Numbered from the stretch's first letter, positions 20,641 through 32,729 are shown. The stretch: 64,000 nt of DNA from Dipteris shenzhenensis (GCA_047967505.1 CM106540.1); one strand, 5' to 3'. The notes: generated from the letters alone by a model not told the origin. Numbers and translations are program-made.

Positions 20641-23600
20641 TTCACAGGTATGGCTCAGGCAGAGCAGTCAGCTTGGGACTCTTTCATCTTCGCGACAGGA
20701 GGGAGGGACAGTTGGAGAGACCCGTCCTTCCGGCGTTGGCACGGGAGCCTGGACTTCTCTTAGGGCTTCTGCAGGGAAGGAGGCAGACTCCTGGAGAGGC
20801 TTGATAGATTTTATGTCAGTGATTGGGCCATCAGCAGAGGCGGCCAGGCGGGTATAGTTCCAAGGACGACACTCTCCGACCATGCACCTGTGCTCCTATC
20901 ATTAGATTCGGCAGCCCAGACTCTCCCCCCCCGATCATGCAGGATTCCCGACTCCATCTTCTCGAGGGTGGACGTGCGCAGCAGCATTTGCATTCTTTGG
21001 GACAGAGACTGGGGGGAGGGCGTGGATCTGGTAGACTCGGTCGCGCAGGCTCTGCAGGAGTCCAGCCAGATCTGCCAGCTCGCAGCCCTACAGGTTCGAC
21101 AGGATTGGTGGGGCAGAGAGAGAGCTCTTCGGAGGGACCTCGCCTCCATTCAGCGACTTCAGCAGGCTTCCCCGGGCTCGGAGGAGCTTCGGATCCACGC
21201 CCTTCGAGCCAGAGCCCTCTTGGAGGAGACCCTCCAGCGTCGCTCCGAGTTCTCCTATCACGCCTCTCTCTCCTTTTGGGCCCGGAAGGGTGACCGGATG
21301 TGCAGGGAGTTCTTCAGGACGCACGGCCAGAGAGCTGCAGGTGATCAGCTTCGGAGTCTCAGGACAGCGGATGGTCACATCGTTACGGATCCGGGGGAGG
21401 TCCTGGGGTTGGCCACTGACTTCTACAGGACCCTCTTCCAGCAGGAGCCGCTTGCCCCTCGTGCTAGTCGTGCCCGTGAGGAGGTGTGGAGGCACATTCC
21501 AGCCTAGCATGCAGGCGACGTTGTTGGCGCCGTTCACCTCGGATGAGATGTTGGAGGCCTTGATGGCTATCGACGGACAGAAATGCCCAGGTGAGGATGG
21601 GCTATCCCGAGCATTTTTCACCTCCTTCTGGGACCAGATCCATCAGCCCCTCCTTGCAGCTCTGCAGGGGATTTTCAGCAGCGGTCAGATGCCAGAGAGC
21701 CTTTCCTCAGGACTGATTTGCCTCATCCCGAAGGGAGGAGATAGACAGGAGATCCGCCAGTGGCGTCCGATCACTCTCCTTACCACTGCCTACAAAATCC
21801 TCGCCAAGATGATCAGTGCCAGAGTTCGGCCTCTACTTCCAGACCTCGTCCATGACACTCAGATAGGCTTTGTCCAGGATCGCAGTATCCTGGATAATGT
21901 CTTCACCTTTTCAGAGGCGGCGGAGTGGGCTCAGTACAGCAGATCACACCTTGCCATTTTACTTCTCGACTTCGAGAAGGCCTACGATCGCGTGGACTGG
22001 TCCTTTTTGGAGGGGACTCTGGAGCGGCTAGGTTTCCCGGCAGGTTGGATTCAGGGTATCTCAGCTTTGTACAGGACAGCGTCTAGCAGAGTCATCATTG
22101 GAGGCAGGATGGGTGAGCGCTTTAGCTTGGAGAGATCAGTACGTCAGGGCTGTCCCCTGGCTCCTTACCTGTTTCTCTTCTTCGCCGAGGCCATGACTTA
22201 CTACCTTCGGGCGAGGTCCACAGGGCTCAGGGGTGTTCGCCTTCCACTCCGGGAGGACACGGAGCTTCTGGACTCGGAGTACGCAGATGATACAGCCCTT
22301 TATGTCCAGGACGATGAGAGGATGCTAGAGAGGGTGCGGATGGCCCTGGAGGTTTTCTGCTCGGCCGCTGGTGCGAAAATCAACTGGAACAAATCAGTTG
22401 GTTTTCTCACAGACTCGGGGGCGCGTTCTCAGTGGGGGCGATTTCTGGGCTTCAGATGGATTCCACGTGGACAGACAGCTAGATACCTTGGCTTCCAGGT
22501 TGGCCTAGACATCACGCCAGCTCAGCAGTTTCTCCCAGTGCTAGATTCCATCCGACGGAAGCTGGCTTTCTGGAGCACTGCTAAGCTTTCCCTTGCAGGT
22601 CGTGCCTTGGTAGTTAACCAGGTCCTTCTAGCCACGGCTTGGTATGTGGCTTCCTGCTGGTGCTTCTCGAGATCCAGCGTGGCACAGCTCAGGAGGTTGG
22701 TTCGGAACTTCCTTTGGTCTGGGGAGGATGGGCATAGAGATACCAGAGCCAGGGTTGCTTGGCAGACAGTCATTCTTCCGCAGGCTGAGGGTGGTCTGGG
22801 GGTCATTGATCCAGAGCTTCAGAGTCAGGCCTTGTTAGGCAAGCTTATCATTCGCGGTTTGACCCCAGGGGGACAGACGTGGAAGATGTTACTTCAGCAG
22901 GGAGTCGGCTCTTGTGTCCCGCGCCGAGGTGGAGAGTGGCTACCGTCCCTCAGGTGGATCTTCACTTCCGCCCCGCTCCCCACTCGTTCGTAGCCTCCTC
23001 ATGGTTTGGAGGCGGCTCCGTCTCAGTCTCATTCAGTCCCATCCCAGCTGTCAGGAGGAGATCGATCGACAGCCGCTTATCTGGAACGGTCAGGTCAGAG
23101 ATGCCGAGGGTCTTCAGTTGGGGGAGAGATCACATATCAGGTGGGACGGCTGGATGAGGGGGCCAGCCCGATCCCTTCGTGTTTGGAGGGATACGTACAG
23201 ACATCTGGAGATGACTGATCTTGCAGACGCAGCTGGAGGTGCACGTGGAGCCCACGCGAGACGTACGGAGATTGACGGTGCGATCCCAGCTGCTTGGTTG
23301 GTTCCACCTGAGCATCAGATTCTCATGCCTGGTGACACCCGTTGGCTGGGACAGTTCACCCCCCGCGGCATTCCACTGGTGATCGCAGGACGCTTGGATG
23401 ACTCTTCTATCTCCTTCTTCGCGGTCTCTGGGGATGGCCGACTCAGGAGAGAGGGTGCGCTCATCGACCCCCTACTCCCGTGGCAGAGGGTTCGGGTCGT
23501 AGGCCTCTTTAGGAAGGTCTGGCGTACCGACCCTAGCATCGAGCAGGACCAGGTGCAGCTTTGGTGCCTTTGGCTCTGGGAGGGGCGGGCCTTGTCAGAG

Positions 23601-24503
23601 CTTGAGTGGGACCCAGGAGAGTGGTGGTGGCCAGAGATTGTGACAGGACAGGGGCCGACCTCCTTCTTCGCCTACAGTACGACTCTGGGCAGGCGAGTTC
23701 TCGGGAGGATGCAGTGCCGCCCCCCCACCCAGCGACCCAGCTGGTACGCACAGGGTATTTCCAGGTTCTTTTTGCAGGCATTCTGGAAGGCCTTGTGGGA
23801 GAGCTGGCGGCCGCGGAAGATCTCATACTTCCTGTGGCTTCTTGCCCACAAAGGTCTTCTAGTGGGGAGCTGGTTGAGGCAGATAGGCCAGGACGGTTGC
23901 TGCCAGATTTGCCATGCGGATGAGGAGACACCAAAACACTGCCTGTGGAGCTGCACGCGCGCCCAGGAAGTGTGGAGGTGGACTTTTGGGATTCTTACTC
24001 GCGCAGCACCAGAGCTAGGATTGATCACTTGGGGCGCGTTCTGTTGGTGCAGCACCGCACCTGGTCTTCATCACCTATTCGAGGCATGCCAGCGGGACCC
24101 CACTTTCCTTATTACACAGGGGACGTGGGGACCGCTCGAGGGCATCCCACAGCACCTAGCAGAGGCTGATACAGGAGTCCGGGAGAGGCAGCCAGTCTGG
24201 GAGATTATTAGCAGCATCACAGGGTGGCACATCTGGACCTCGCGCTGCGCGCAGATCCTAGGTGGCACCTCCTTATCTACTGCCCAGATCATGGCGGAGA
24301 TTTGGAGTGAGATTATTCATACTCTCAGAGGCCAGTGGGACCAGATTCAGGGAGACTCCCGGGCCGGTCAGGAGAAGCGGAGACGCTTCCTCCGGGCTTG
24401 GGACACACAGGGCCTCTTCTTCGCGCAGACTACGCAGGGCCTTCGGTGGCATTACTCACCACCCCGATGGCTGTTCATTCATACTCGTCTTATCCCTCCG
24501 TGA
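20641..24503 (+). pseudogene. LINE ORF2: endonuclease C-terminus, RT, zinc-binding domain
   Basis: The endonuclease end is visible as GGRLLERLDRFYVSDW and LSDHAPVLLSL at 20,770-20,910, after TAG 20760-20762; the catalytic N-terminal half is deleted. A linker frame runs to 21507, where a one-base shift moves to the RT frame: ALICLIPKGG-like LICLIPKGGDRQEIRQWRPI, FVQDRSILDNVF, LLLDFEKAYDRVDWSFLEG, SVRQGCPLAPYLFLFFAEAM, and YADD at 22280-22291. Near 22,980 a second shift leads into the frame ending at 24503, with KISYFLWLLAHKGLLVGSWL and the zinc motif CCQICHADEETPKHCLWSC near 23,900. RT catalytic residues are all visible, but the frame breaks prevent a full product. Confidence 0.85.
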
Positions 24504-24633
24504 GAGGATGGTTTATTTTGCTACCTTTTAGGGCTGCGTTCGATTTGTGAACGCAGCCGTCAGCTATAAGCTGACCTCTTGTATCTTGTTCTCGAAGTAA
24601 TATAATTAGCACTGTTTTTTCGGCAAAAAAAAA

Positions 24634-24650
24634 ATATCCTGAACCAGGAT
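24634..24650 (+). repeat. Right 17-bp target site duplication of LINE
   Basis: Same 17 bases as 19446-19462, directly after the A10 tail; the next bases extend the duplication into a near-palindrome. Confidence 0.9.
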
Positions 24651-25920
24651 ATATGTGGGGATCCTCATTGGGCAAGAGGTGGATGGAGGGCAAGAAGTCT
24701 TCCAAAGTATTTTATAGACTTCTTTCAGTAGGTCCAAGTTTGATGGTGAAACATTGGAGGAAACCCCGAGTGACAAGAAGTGACTAAGAAATATAGAGCT
24801 CTGGGAAGATATTCTTCCAAAAACATATGACACTAAACTCTTTGACTACAGTACAAAGGTCCCCTGCTAAAGAAGCATACTCTCTAGAGTGAGCTGTCAA
24901 TGGATGCTTGTGGCAAAACGTATGAGTATAGAGAGGCACTGAAAAATTTAAGTCTCTCAACATCAAGATACCGTACAGCTGTACGGATGTCTGTACGGAC
25001 CTCTGTAGGCGGATGCACGACAGTGCCAGGAGTCCGTACAACTTGTCAAAAGGCGATTCCGAGCAGTTTTAGGCTACTTTTTGGCATTTTTTGCTCAGAT
25101 TTGGACTCCCGTGACATCCACCGGTGATTTGAGCTTCCTGAGCTTACCCACAAGTCATTTTGACTTTACCGACACTCTGGTACATTGACTTGAGGCTTCC
25201 GACAGCGGGGAATACTCTTTTCATACCTCGACAGCCCGCTTGAGCACTTTCGCTCATTTTTTTGAGCCTCTTCTGTGCATTCGCTGACTCTCCGATCGGC
25301 ACATTGAGAGTCATGACGTGATCTCCCGTGGTAGCTGCTCCTATGGCCTTCATCGACACATCATTCGAGGGCATTCTTGCCTGGTTCTTGACTGACATAC
25401 CTCTTTGCATCAGGATGTGCACACTCTTGTGCGGTAGCTACTTTGGGCTCATGGATTCTCTGCCCTTGCTATGCATAAAATGAATGAAATCTTTTATATT
25501 TTTTATATGTTTGAAGAGTCAATAAAGGTCCTCTGTCTGGGATTTGTCCTCCTAAAATGATGTATTTCCTTTATGGTGTGTGACTCCATGTTTCTAGTTA
25601 GTCCCTAGAGGCAAGAGGGGGATGTACTGTGGGAGCCATGTAGTTATTAGGCCTGGCATATGAGTTACAGGATGTTGGTGCATTGGTCTCCTGGACCTCT
25701 AAGTTGATCATGCATCCATGCATGATGAGCCTCTGAGCCATGCTAAATGAGCTTTCTATGTTATGCTCACTAGCCTCTGAGCCATGCTCACTTGCCTCTG
25801 AGATTGTGTGGGAGCCATGTCTAGTTCTAGACCGGCATGCACAGTTTTGATGACCGTCATTGTCATGTTCTATTCTCGGTTCCATTCCAGTAGTCTCTCA
25901 CCTTGCCTTCATGGGGGGGT
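24651..25920. other. Unassigned, probably remnants of LTR-element internal sequence
   Basis: No Gag or Pol motif was seen. CCGTACAGCTGTACGG at 24971-24986 is a perfect 16-base palindrome within a cluster of GTACGGA repeats. AGAGGGGGATGTACTGTGGGAGCC near 25,615 and a second GTGGGAGCCATGT near 25,808 look like a polypurine tract and LTR scraps. The right edge runs into the LTR at 25,921. Confidence 0.35.
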
Positions 25921-26130
25921 GTTGGAATATGAAGCCAAAGTGAGTCAAAAATGTGTGTTCTAGTGTGTTTTAGTGTAAGTTCTAGTCTAGTGTGTCCTAT
26001 GGATGCCACGTGTCATATTGGGAGCTATCCCATATGCATAGGTGTTCATATGTGTGTGTGTGTGCTCTTATATAATAGCTGTACTTGTCTAGTGTCAAAA
26101 AAATCAAGTATCAAGCTACAAGTTCTTTGG
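25921..26130 (+). repeat. LTR start with polypurine tract (3' LTR remnant)
   Basis: ATGGGGGGG at 25912-25920 is directly followed by TGTTGGAATATGAAG. The following 200 bases share ordered blocks with the reverse-oriented LTR at 3140-3307 and include TATATAATAG as a possible TATA region near 26,070. The right edge is not defined; a CA end may lie near 26,290. Confidence 0.55.
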
Positions 26131-28049
26131 TCTACATGTGAGTACTTTCATTTTTGTTCATTGCTCTAGTCATTTCATTTCCATTTCAGTATGTCTCCTT
26201 TTGAGTATCACTTTCTCTCTCCCTAGCCTATCCTCTCTCTCTCCCTCTCTCCACCATGTTCCTTCTAAACTCTAGATGCTAGAGGACACAACATCTTACC
26301 TTCATTCTTGATCTGCCCTTTACCTCTGCTGCTCACTTTACCATTTCCTTCTTCTCCTTGCAAACACTCTCATCATATTAAGAAGAAACACAACCGGCTT
26401 GTGTGCCTGTTCATAGATTTGTTTAGATCACTTCTGGTTTGTTGTTTCGGGCTCACCCTCGCTCACATCTGTCCCCTTCTTTGACCTCGTATCCATTGGT
26501 GCCTTCTCAACCAAAGTTGGACCCCTCTTTTGTGTATATATGAAACTAAGAGAGGGGATGCCCATGAATCAGTCACTCTTGGTGGGGAAAGGAAACAATC
26601 ATATAAAAGGATCAAATGATCAGTCACTCAATGGCAGAAGATGGTCATTCTATGCCAATCATCGTCAACCTATCATCACCATCTAATATACATAGCCTGT
26701 CTCTCCATTTCATCCACGTTAATGCCTCATCATTCACTCCATCAACATCCACATTCTTTCCTGCCTCTTATGGTAATCTTCTTCAACACCATCATCATTG
26801 TCTACCTAGCATCTTCCTCCACTCCATCCACAATCGATCATGGTCCTCCCTGGCTCTTCCTTTCTAGTACCTCCCCAAATTCATCATCCCATGCAGATTT
26901 TCTGCTCGATAAGCTTGGAATTAGGGTTGTTCTCTTGTCTTGTTTGGTACACCTTCATGCTACCGTGACCTAAGCAATGCAGGTCTTTCAGAGTTTTAGA
27001 TGGAGTTTGTTTCATGTTTCAGCTGAAAACAAAGGCACAGACTGAGGGATCCTTCATCAGCCTTTTACGAGGGATTTGCTAGTGCACATTAGTCTATGGT
27101 TGACCTTCTTCATGCCAGAGCTAGAAGGCAGAAGCTCGTTACTCTTTGGGCCATCTTCTTGGGCCTTTTGATTGACCCAAATCATTTCATTGGTGCCTTG
27201 GATGGATCATCCTGAAACCCTATGCTCACATAGTCTACCTGTCTCTGACCCAGGCCTCATGTCACAGGGATCACCACAGATTCCTTGATCACCTTGCCTG
27301 AGTTGACATCACTCCAAAAATGGGAACAACCACTATTGTCTCTTCATCAAAAGACTCCTGTGTCAAATTTTCTTGAGTAACAAGCTTTAGGATCTGATGT
27401 GCTCAATGTAGTGCGGTCATTGATGGTAAAATGATCAGAGGACAAGGAATCATGTTTAGATTTTGATTATTAAACTTATTTTTTTGCCTTGCATCTTGAG
27501 GATATCTCCCATCACATTATAGAAAGAAGCTTAAAATCTGCATCATACCTTTCCAAACAAGGTAGGATTCTCGTGAAAAATTGTTGAGGCTATCTCACTC
27601 ACTGAAAACATCTGATACATGACAATCCACTCTGTTGTAAGAAACCATCCTAATTTCGTAATGATAACATGAATCAACTCTACATACAAAAAATCAAAAT
27701 CTGGCCATAAAAATACCATACCAGAACTATGAATATCAAGGACAAGCTACAATAGCAAAGATTGTGATGTGTCCTTTTCAGTATCAAAGACTTATAACTT
27801 CGCCTTTTCCTTTAACAATTTAACAACTTTTTACAGTATACTAAAAGAATATGCAAATATAAGCAATTATGTGTGCTTGTTAATTTAAAAAAATTGTAAC
27901 TTAACCCAAATTAGAATTGTGCAATGGTCTGCCGTCTCTCCCAATTCCATCACCTGGTTTACTACCTATTTTTAGAATGCAAAACTCATGAGGAAGTAGC
28001 AATCATAAATGTCAGGTTTACCACTTAGCTACTTCCAAGGCTGCTTTTC
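26131..28049. other. No recognised gene
   Basis: AT-rich with pyrimidine stretches and CATC-rich text at 26,600-26,900. Frames are short and carry no motif. Nothing repeats elsewhere in the window that I could see. Confidence 0.4.
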
Positions 28050-28290
28050 CTAGGAGCACTTTCTTCTTCAAGGAGTGGAGAAGCTGTCCCTTCTCCTTGG
28101 GGTCACTATAGGTTTAGGTGGCACTTCCAGCCTCAGCCCTGAATCTTTACTAGGTTTTTTAAATGAGTAGAGCTTTGGCCCTCTTGTGTTTTCCCATGCT
28201 ACGCATGGTGTACTCTTGCCTTGAGCATTTTGCTCTTGGGCATTTTTTCATACTTAATAGAAATATTTTTTATGTACGGGAAAAGAAAAA
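28050..28290 (+). mobile_element. LINE 3' UTR remnant
   Basis: CATGCTACGCATGGTGTA, TTGAGCATTTTGCTCTTG and CATACTTAATAGAAATA follow the same order as the LINE tails at 6160-6400 (reversed) and 4445-4515. An A-rich stretch (GGGAAAAGAAAAAGG) closes it. No coding portion could be recognised upstream. Confidence 0.55.
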
Positions 28291-29419
28291 GGCATCCATA
28301 GGGGTATCCGCTTCAGGCCTTGTAAATCTATCCCGATCCGTCTATTCGATATCTCCATCCGTGGAAGATAGATTCCCACATTCCGCACCCAACCCGTAAG
28401 CGCAACGACCCACTTGCAAGGGTGGCACTCCTACATCGAGTGGTTTCGAATTGTACCCTTACAGATGCAGTTAATTTTCTTCTCAACATTGCAAATTAGC
28501 ACCCAATCAACACAAGTTTTTGAATTGAGAAGCTATGCATCAAGAGGTTCTAGTTATAAGAGATGTTGTGCCCATTGTCATAGCAGATCCCAACTATGGA
28601 AATGATCAAACAATTTGTGGATAACATTGATGTGCCCCTTCATACAATGAAAACTTTTATTTAGAATATCAAACACAATTAAAGCAGACAACCAGTAAGA
28701 ATAAGGCTTAAAGCCACTAGAACTAGACAATGTTCACTTGTTGCTCTACCAATTTCGCCTTTAGTCTTATCAAATAACGTTGAGAATTCAAAGAAGATTA
28801 CACTTGTGGTTTACTATTAGACTGCACTTTTTGATAGCAACATTGCTTAGAGGGAGGGGGGGGGGCGGGGGGATCCTCACAACTCAGGATGTTTAAGAGC
28901 TGTGATCCATATTCCTCCTTGAGGTCAATGATAAACCATTCTCACATGTATCTAGTCCCTCTCTTAGTCCTCACATGGACATCTTAAGCATCATCTTTCA
29001 AATCTGGCACGATCGAAATCCATCTTGCAATGTATATTGTCAACCTAAAGCCACTTGCATAAAATAACCCGAAGGACCATGGAGCTACGTGTAGGGAAAT
29101 ATGGCAAGGAGGAACATGAGTGCATATGGGACATTCGTTGAAGGAGCATAGTAATTCTATAGAGGAAATGAGGTTAACAGGGTTATGTCCACATTTGGCA
29201 TAAAATGGCTAGTGTTATGGAGTCAAGTTAACCTAGGGTCATGTAACCTAACTTTGGGGCAATTAGGATATGACATGTGTTTCATTTGGTATTAGATCCT
29301 ACTGTCTTCTTGCTTTTGGTTGTGAGTTGTTTGATTCGATATTGTGCTTCAAGTTGCAGTCTAGAAATTGATGCAAGGTTTTGTTAGGACAAAATGGCAT
29401 GAATGGATCTTGCATGGCC
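28291..29419. other. No recognised gene; G-rich tract at 28,850
   Basis: Only short frames. A G-rich run at about 28,855-28,872 is the sole notable low-complexity block. Confidence 0.4.
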
Positions 29420-29770
29420 TTTTTATTAGTATGTTATATTGTGTTGTTAACTGTTTATGGAGCTGAATTAAGGGGAGAGCATAAGGTGTTGGAAACTGTG
29501 AAAGTATCCAATAGCATAGCCAATGTCCGGTCTTGTGCTCCACAAATAAATAAGAGTTCCGAACAATTGCCTATACAATGCACCATCAAACTTTTCAGCC
29601 TGTTCATGTTTACAAAATTTTTGAGTACCTTCTCCAAAAGGTTTAGCTACTGGCTTGCGCTTCTTCATCTTTAAATTGTGCAAAATACTCCTAGGAACTT
29701 TTGTTTGGGAGACAGATATTCTGCCAAAACCGCATACCCAAACAATACTGCAGAAGGCGCAAATGTCATA
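29420..29770 (-). pseudogene. Copia RT/RNase H fragment
   Basis: Minus-strand frame 29773-29468 reads RISVSQTKVPRSILHNLKMK, KPVAKPFGEGT and then KFDGALYRQLFGTLIYLWST followed by RPDIGYAIGYFHSFQ. This is the RT thumb to connection segment of a copia Pol (compare YRRLVGSLLYLTNTRPDIC at 9.69 kb). No YVDD, LTR or RNase H catalytic residues remain, so it is a short relic. Confidence 0.7.
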
Positions 29771-30447
29771 CAAATGTGGTGGACAGCATGCCTTTCACTT
29801 CTGATCATCCCTAGTAAGTCTGATATCATCAAGATTTGGCTTAGGTGAGCATTGTCAGACCCTTTAAAGAACAGAATTTGATGTATCTTCTGATACAATG
29901 CAGGGGGCTCAGACTCTTGCTGCTGTCCATCTGTGCAAGGAGGTCTATCCTCTTTCCTCTCCTGATGTTGTCTTGGACGAGGTTGGAGGTAGTAGGAGGC
30001 ACGACTTGCATTACAAGGGCAGGCTCTCACCAAGAGCCTCATCTATCTACACCTAAGACATTGCCTTGGGAGGCCTAGACTCCACTCTAACTCATCATTG
30101 TCTAGAGTCACTAGAAGAACCTCCTTGGACAAGGACTCTAGGAACTCCACAATCTTCTTGAGCCAACAAAACACCATCATCCAAAGGGACCAAGGCTGCC
30201 ACGGGTGGGGACTCTAGCACGGTTTTGAAGCAAGCCCATTCCTTAGGAAGCCCCAAGAAGCGTAATGTCGCTAGAAACCTGGACACATGAAGTGTCATCA
30301 ACCATACAACAATGGTACCAAGATACGAGGAAGACCAAATGCACGCCAAGGAAGATGGGGCTCTACTCCACAATGGCCTAGGGTAGTGATGAGGAAACTT
30401 AACTAGAGGACGAAGACTTCTCTCCCATAGATGGTAACCTCCAACAT

Positions 30448-30796
30448 TGTTGGGATATGTGTGATCAAGGACTTGCTAGGAGCAGGTGTGCATCCACTAG
30501 TCATATGGTTGTGTGTGTGTGTGTAGAAGAGGCACACTTGTGCCATAGACCATGACACAGGTGATGATGTAATGCAAAGGCCCCCACATGGGGTGGTGCC
30601 TATGATTGTGGAGTTCCTATGATTTAGGAGCTACCTCCTTTGATGTAAGAGAGGTGCCATTGATTTAGGCCACCCTCTCTCCATTTCTATAAAAGAGGGA
30701 CTTCCCTCTCACAATGAATAGAACACCCATTGCTATATCTCATGTGTTCTCACTCACCTCCATGATGAAGCTCTCCTCTCTCCCCAAGTTCCAACA
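30448..30796 (+). repeat. 5' LTR of the non-autonomous element
   Basis: TGTTGGGATATG...TTCCAACA, with a GT microsatellite and CTATAAAAGAGGG as a possible TATA region near 30,690. Confidence 0.85.
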
Positions 30797-30798
30797 TT

Positions 30799-30811
30799 TG
30801 GTATCAGAGCC
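30799..30811 (+). other. Primer binding site of the non-autonomous element
   Basis: TGGTATCAGAGCC, two bases after the 5' LTR. Confidence 0.85.
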
Positions 30812-31635
30812 TCCTTGAGTCCCTAGCCCATTGTAGCTTCAATATGCCACCTCATCATCTTCTTCTCCATCCTCCATCTTCTTCTTCATTTCTATCCTAT
30901 TTCTCTCCAGATTTTGCTTAGCTCCGTTCTCCTCCACTAAGCAACCATTCCCAGAGCCCTCTGAGCTGAGGTTTCCTCTACTTAGGGTGCACCTTTGACA
31001 CCAAGCAATCAGGGACAGATGCCCTCTACAGCCCGTGCCGACACGATCTCTACTCGACGAACTTTCAAGCAATTATGCCTACTGACGCAATATTTTGCCA
31101 ATTCCTCTTAGCCACGGGTGGGTGACACTATGACCTTGCTGCTCATGAAATTTGACCTCAAATGCTTGCTGAAATAAGGAGAAACAAACAAAAAACCAGT
31201 CGGAATAGACGCATCTTTGCACGGTAACACAACGCGCAACAATTTTGAGGTTCTCTGCCTGGATTAGTACTCCAAAAAGAATGTTATGGTTTTGCTTTAG
31301 TCCATATAGTCTTTGTAAATCACCTCTGGTCACCATATGATGTAGGCCATGTGATGTGTGTTTGCTCCCATGGTACCTCTTGCAGACATGAGAAACTAGG
31401 TCCACACAAAGGCTTATGATTAATCCTTGTACATGCAAGAGAGAGAACCATTTGAAGGGGTCTATCCCATTTTTGTAAATCTTGACCCTTGGGCACCTTT
31501 GCTAGCATGAGATCCTAGACATAGATTTATTCTTGACCACCATGAGATGGCCATGTGTGACCACCATGAGATGTTATGAGAAACTATGAGACTAGATGTA
31601 TCCTTGACATTGCAAGAGGCAAACCCTTGAGGGTA

Positions 31636-31986
31636 TGTTGGAATATGTGTGATCAAGGGCTTGCTAGGAGCATGTGTGCATCCACTAGCAGTCATATGGT
31701 TGTGTGTGTGTGTAGAAGAGGCATGCTTAGTGCCATAGACCATGACACAGGTAATGATGTAATGCAAAGGCCCCCACATGGGGTGGTGCCTATGATTGTG
31801 GAGTTCCTATGATTTAGGAGCTACCTCCTTTGATGTAGGAGAGGTGCCATTGATTTAGGCCATCCTCTCTCCATTTCTATATAAGAGGGGCTTCCCTCTC
31901 ACAATGAATAGAACACCCATTGCTATATCTCATGTGTTCTCACTCACCTCCATGATGAAGCTCTCCTCTCTCCCCAAGTTCCAACA
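31636..31986 (+). repeat. 3' LTR of the non-autonomous element
   Basis: TGTTGGAATATG...TTCCAACA; TATATAAGAGGGG replaces TATAAAAGAGGG of the 5' copy. The sequence just before it (CCTTGAGGGTA) is a poor polypurine tract. Confidence 0.85.
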
Positions 31987-32729
31987 GACATGTGGTCACT
32001 CTCTAGTGCCAAGCTCGCGTGAATCTAGTCTCAAATCTGACTCCAAGTGGGCGTGCCACAATGCGTCCCACCATTGCTTTGCCCTGAAGGGGTTACATGA
32101 CTATTTGCACCTGCTACTTGTCCTCCAAGGGCAGGGAGATCCGAATGGCTGGGGGGTCGAGGGAGCTAGTGGCTAAACAAAAGAGTCACCAACAAGATCA
32201 TGCTTCCCAATTTCGAAACAAAAAGCTGCTTCTATTAGTAAAGCAAGGAAAGGGGTTAAAGGAGATGCCATGTGAGCCCCTCTGGCTGGATCAAAGAATC
32301 ACCAATGTCCCAAAAAAAACTGCTCCGAATGGTTGGGCGGGGTCTAGGGAGCTGCCATGAGATTCCCTCTAGCCAAACCAAAGAGTCACCAATAAGATCA
32401 TGCACCCCAATGTTGAAATAGAAGGCTTCTCCGACTAGCAAAGGAGGGAAAAGAGGGACAGCAGAAAAATTGAGGCCCATGTGTGCTCCTATTGAATAGG
32501 TGTGAGGCACTTTTTGCATCACCAATTAACCTTGTGGAGATGTATCTCTAAGGGAAGACATTTTTGTGGTGGTGTAATCTCATCAGGAACTACTACACAA
32601 ACTCATCTCTACTTTGGTGGTGGCTGAAATGAGGCTACTTGAGAGACGCTGGCACAATCTCATCAAGCTCCACATCAGTCGGTGGCTCCTTCCTTGTGAT
32701 AGGGGCCCCTTGAAGATCCATCGGTGAGA

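Larger units (their letters stand above)
19463..24633 (+). mobile_element. LINE (plant L1 type), 5.17 kb, internally deleted
   Basis: The element is defined by a perfect 17-bp target duplication and a terminal A10 tail. In order it holds a C-rich tandem-repeat 5' region, the start of ORF1, the C-terminal end of the endonuclease, reverse transcriptase, a post-RT region with zinc motif, and a 3' UTR. ORF1 C-terminal and endonuclease N-terminal sequences are missing, so the original insert was longer or an already deleted RNA was copied. Two frame changes (about 21,500 and 22,980) and one nonsense codon (20760-20762) in ORF2 make it inactive, but the perfect duplication suggests a fairly recent insertion. 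Confidence 0.9.
30448..31986 (+). mobile_element. Small non-autonomous LTR retrotransposon (1,539 bp)
   Basis: Two LTRs, 30448-30796 (349 bp) and 31636-31986 (351 bp), both starting TGTTGG and ending CCAACA, flank 839 bases. TGGTATCAGAGCC at 30799-30811 is a copia-type primer binding site. A likely target duplication is AACAT on the left and GACAT on the right, one mismatch, and the empty site can be inferred from the related LINE at 13.78 kb. The LTRs differ by about a dozen substitutions and small indels. The internal part has no Gag or Pol motif on either strand, so it would depend on proteins of another element. Confidence 0.85.
30042..32450 (-). mobile_element. LINE ORF1 region remnant, split by an LTR element
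   Basis: Minus-strand TLRFLGLPKEWACFKTVLES (near 30,250) matches TLRFLGLPKEY in the LINE ORF1 at 13.55 kb. At nucleotide level, 30,431-30,447 joined to 31,987-32,020 parallels the continuous 13,760-13,805 stretch (ATAG-TG-ACCTC...GTGGTCAC-CTCTAGTGCCAAGCTCGC). This shows that the LTR element 30,448-31,986 interrupts one LINE copy. The outer part (32,137-32,425) contains two related blocks about 190 bases apart with AAAGAGTCACCAA-AAGATCATGC. No full frame remains. Confidence 0.65.
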
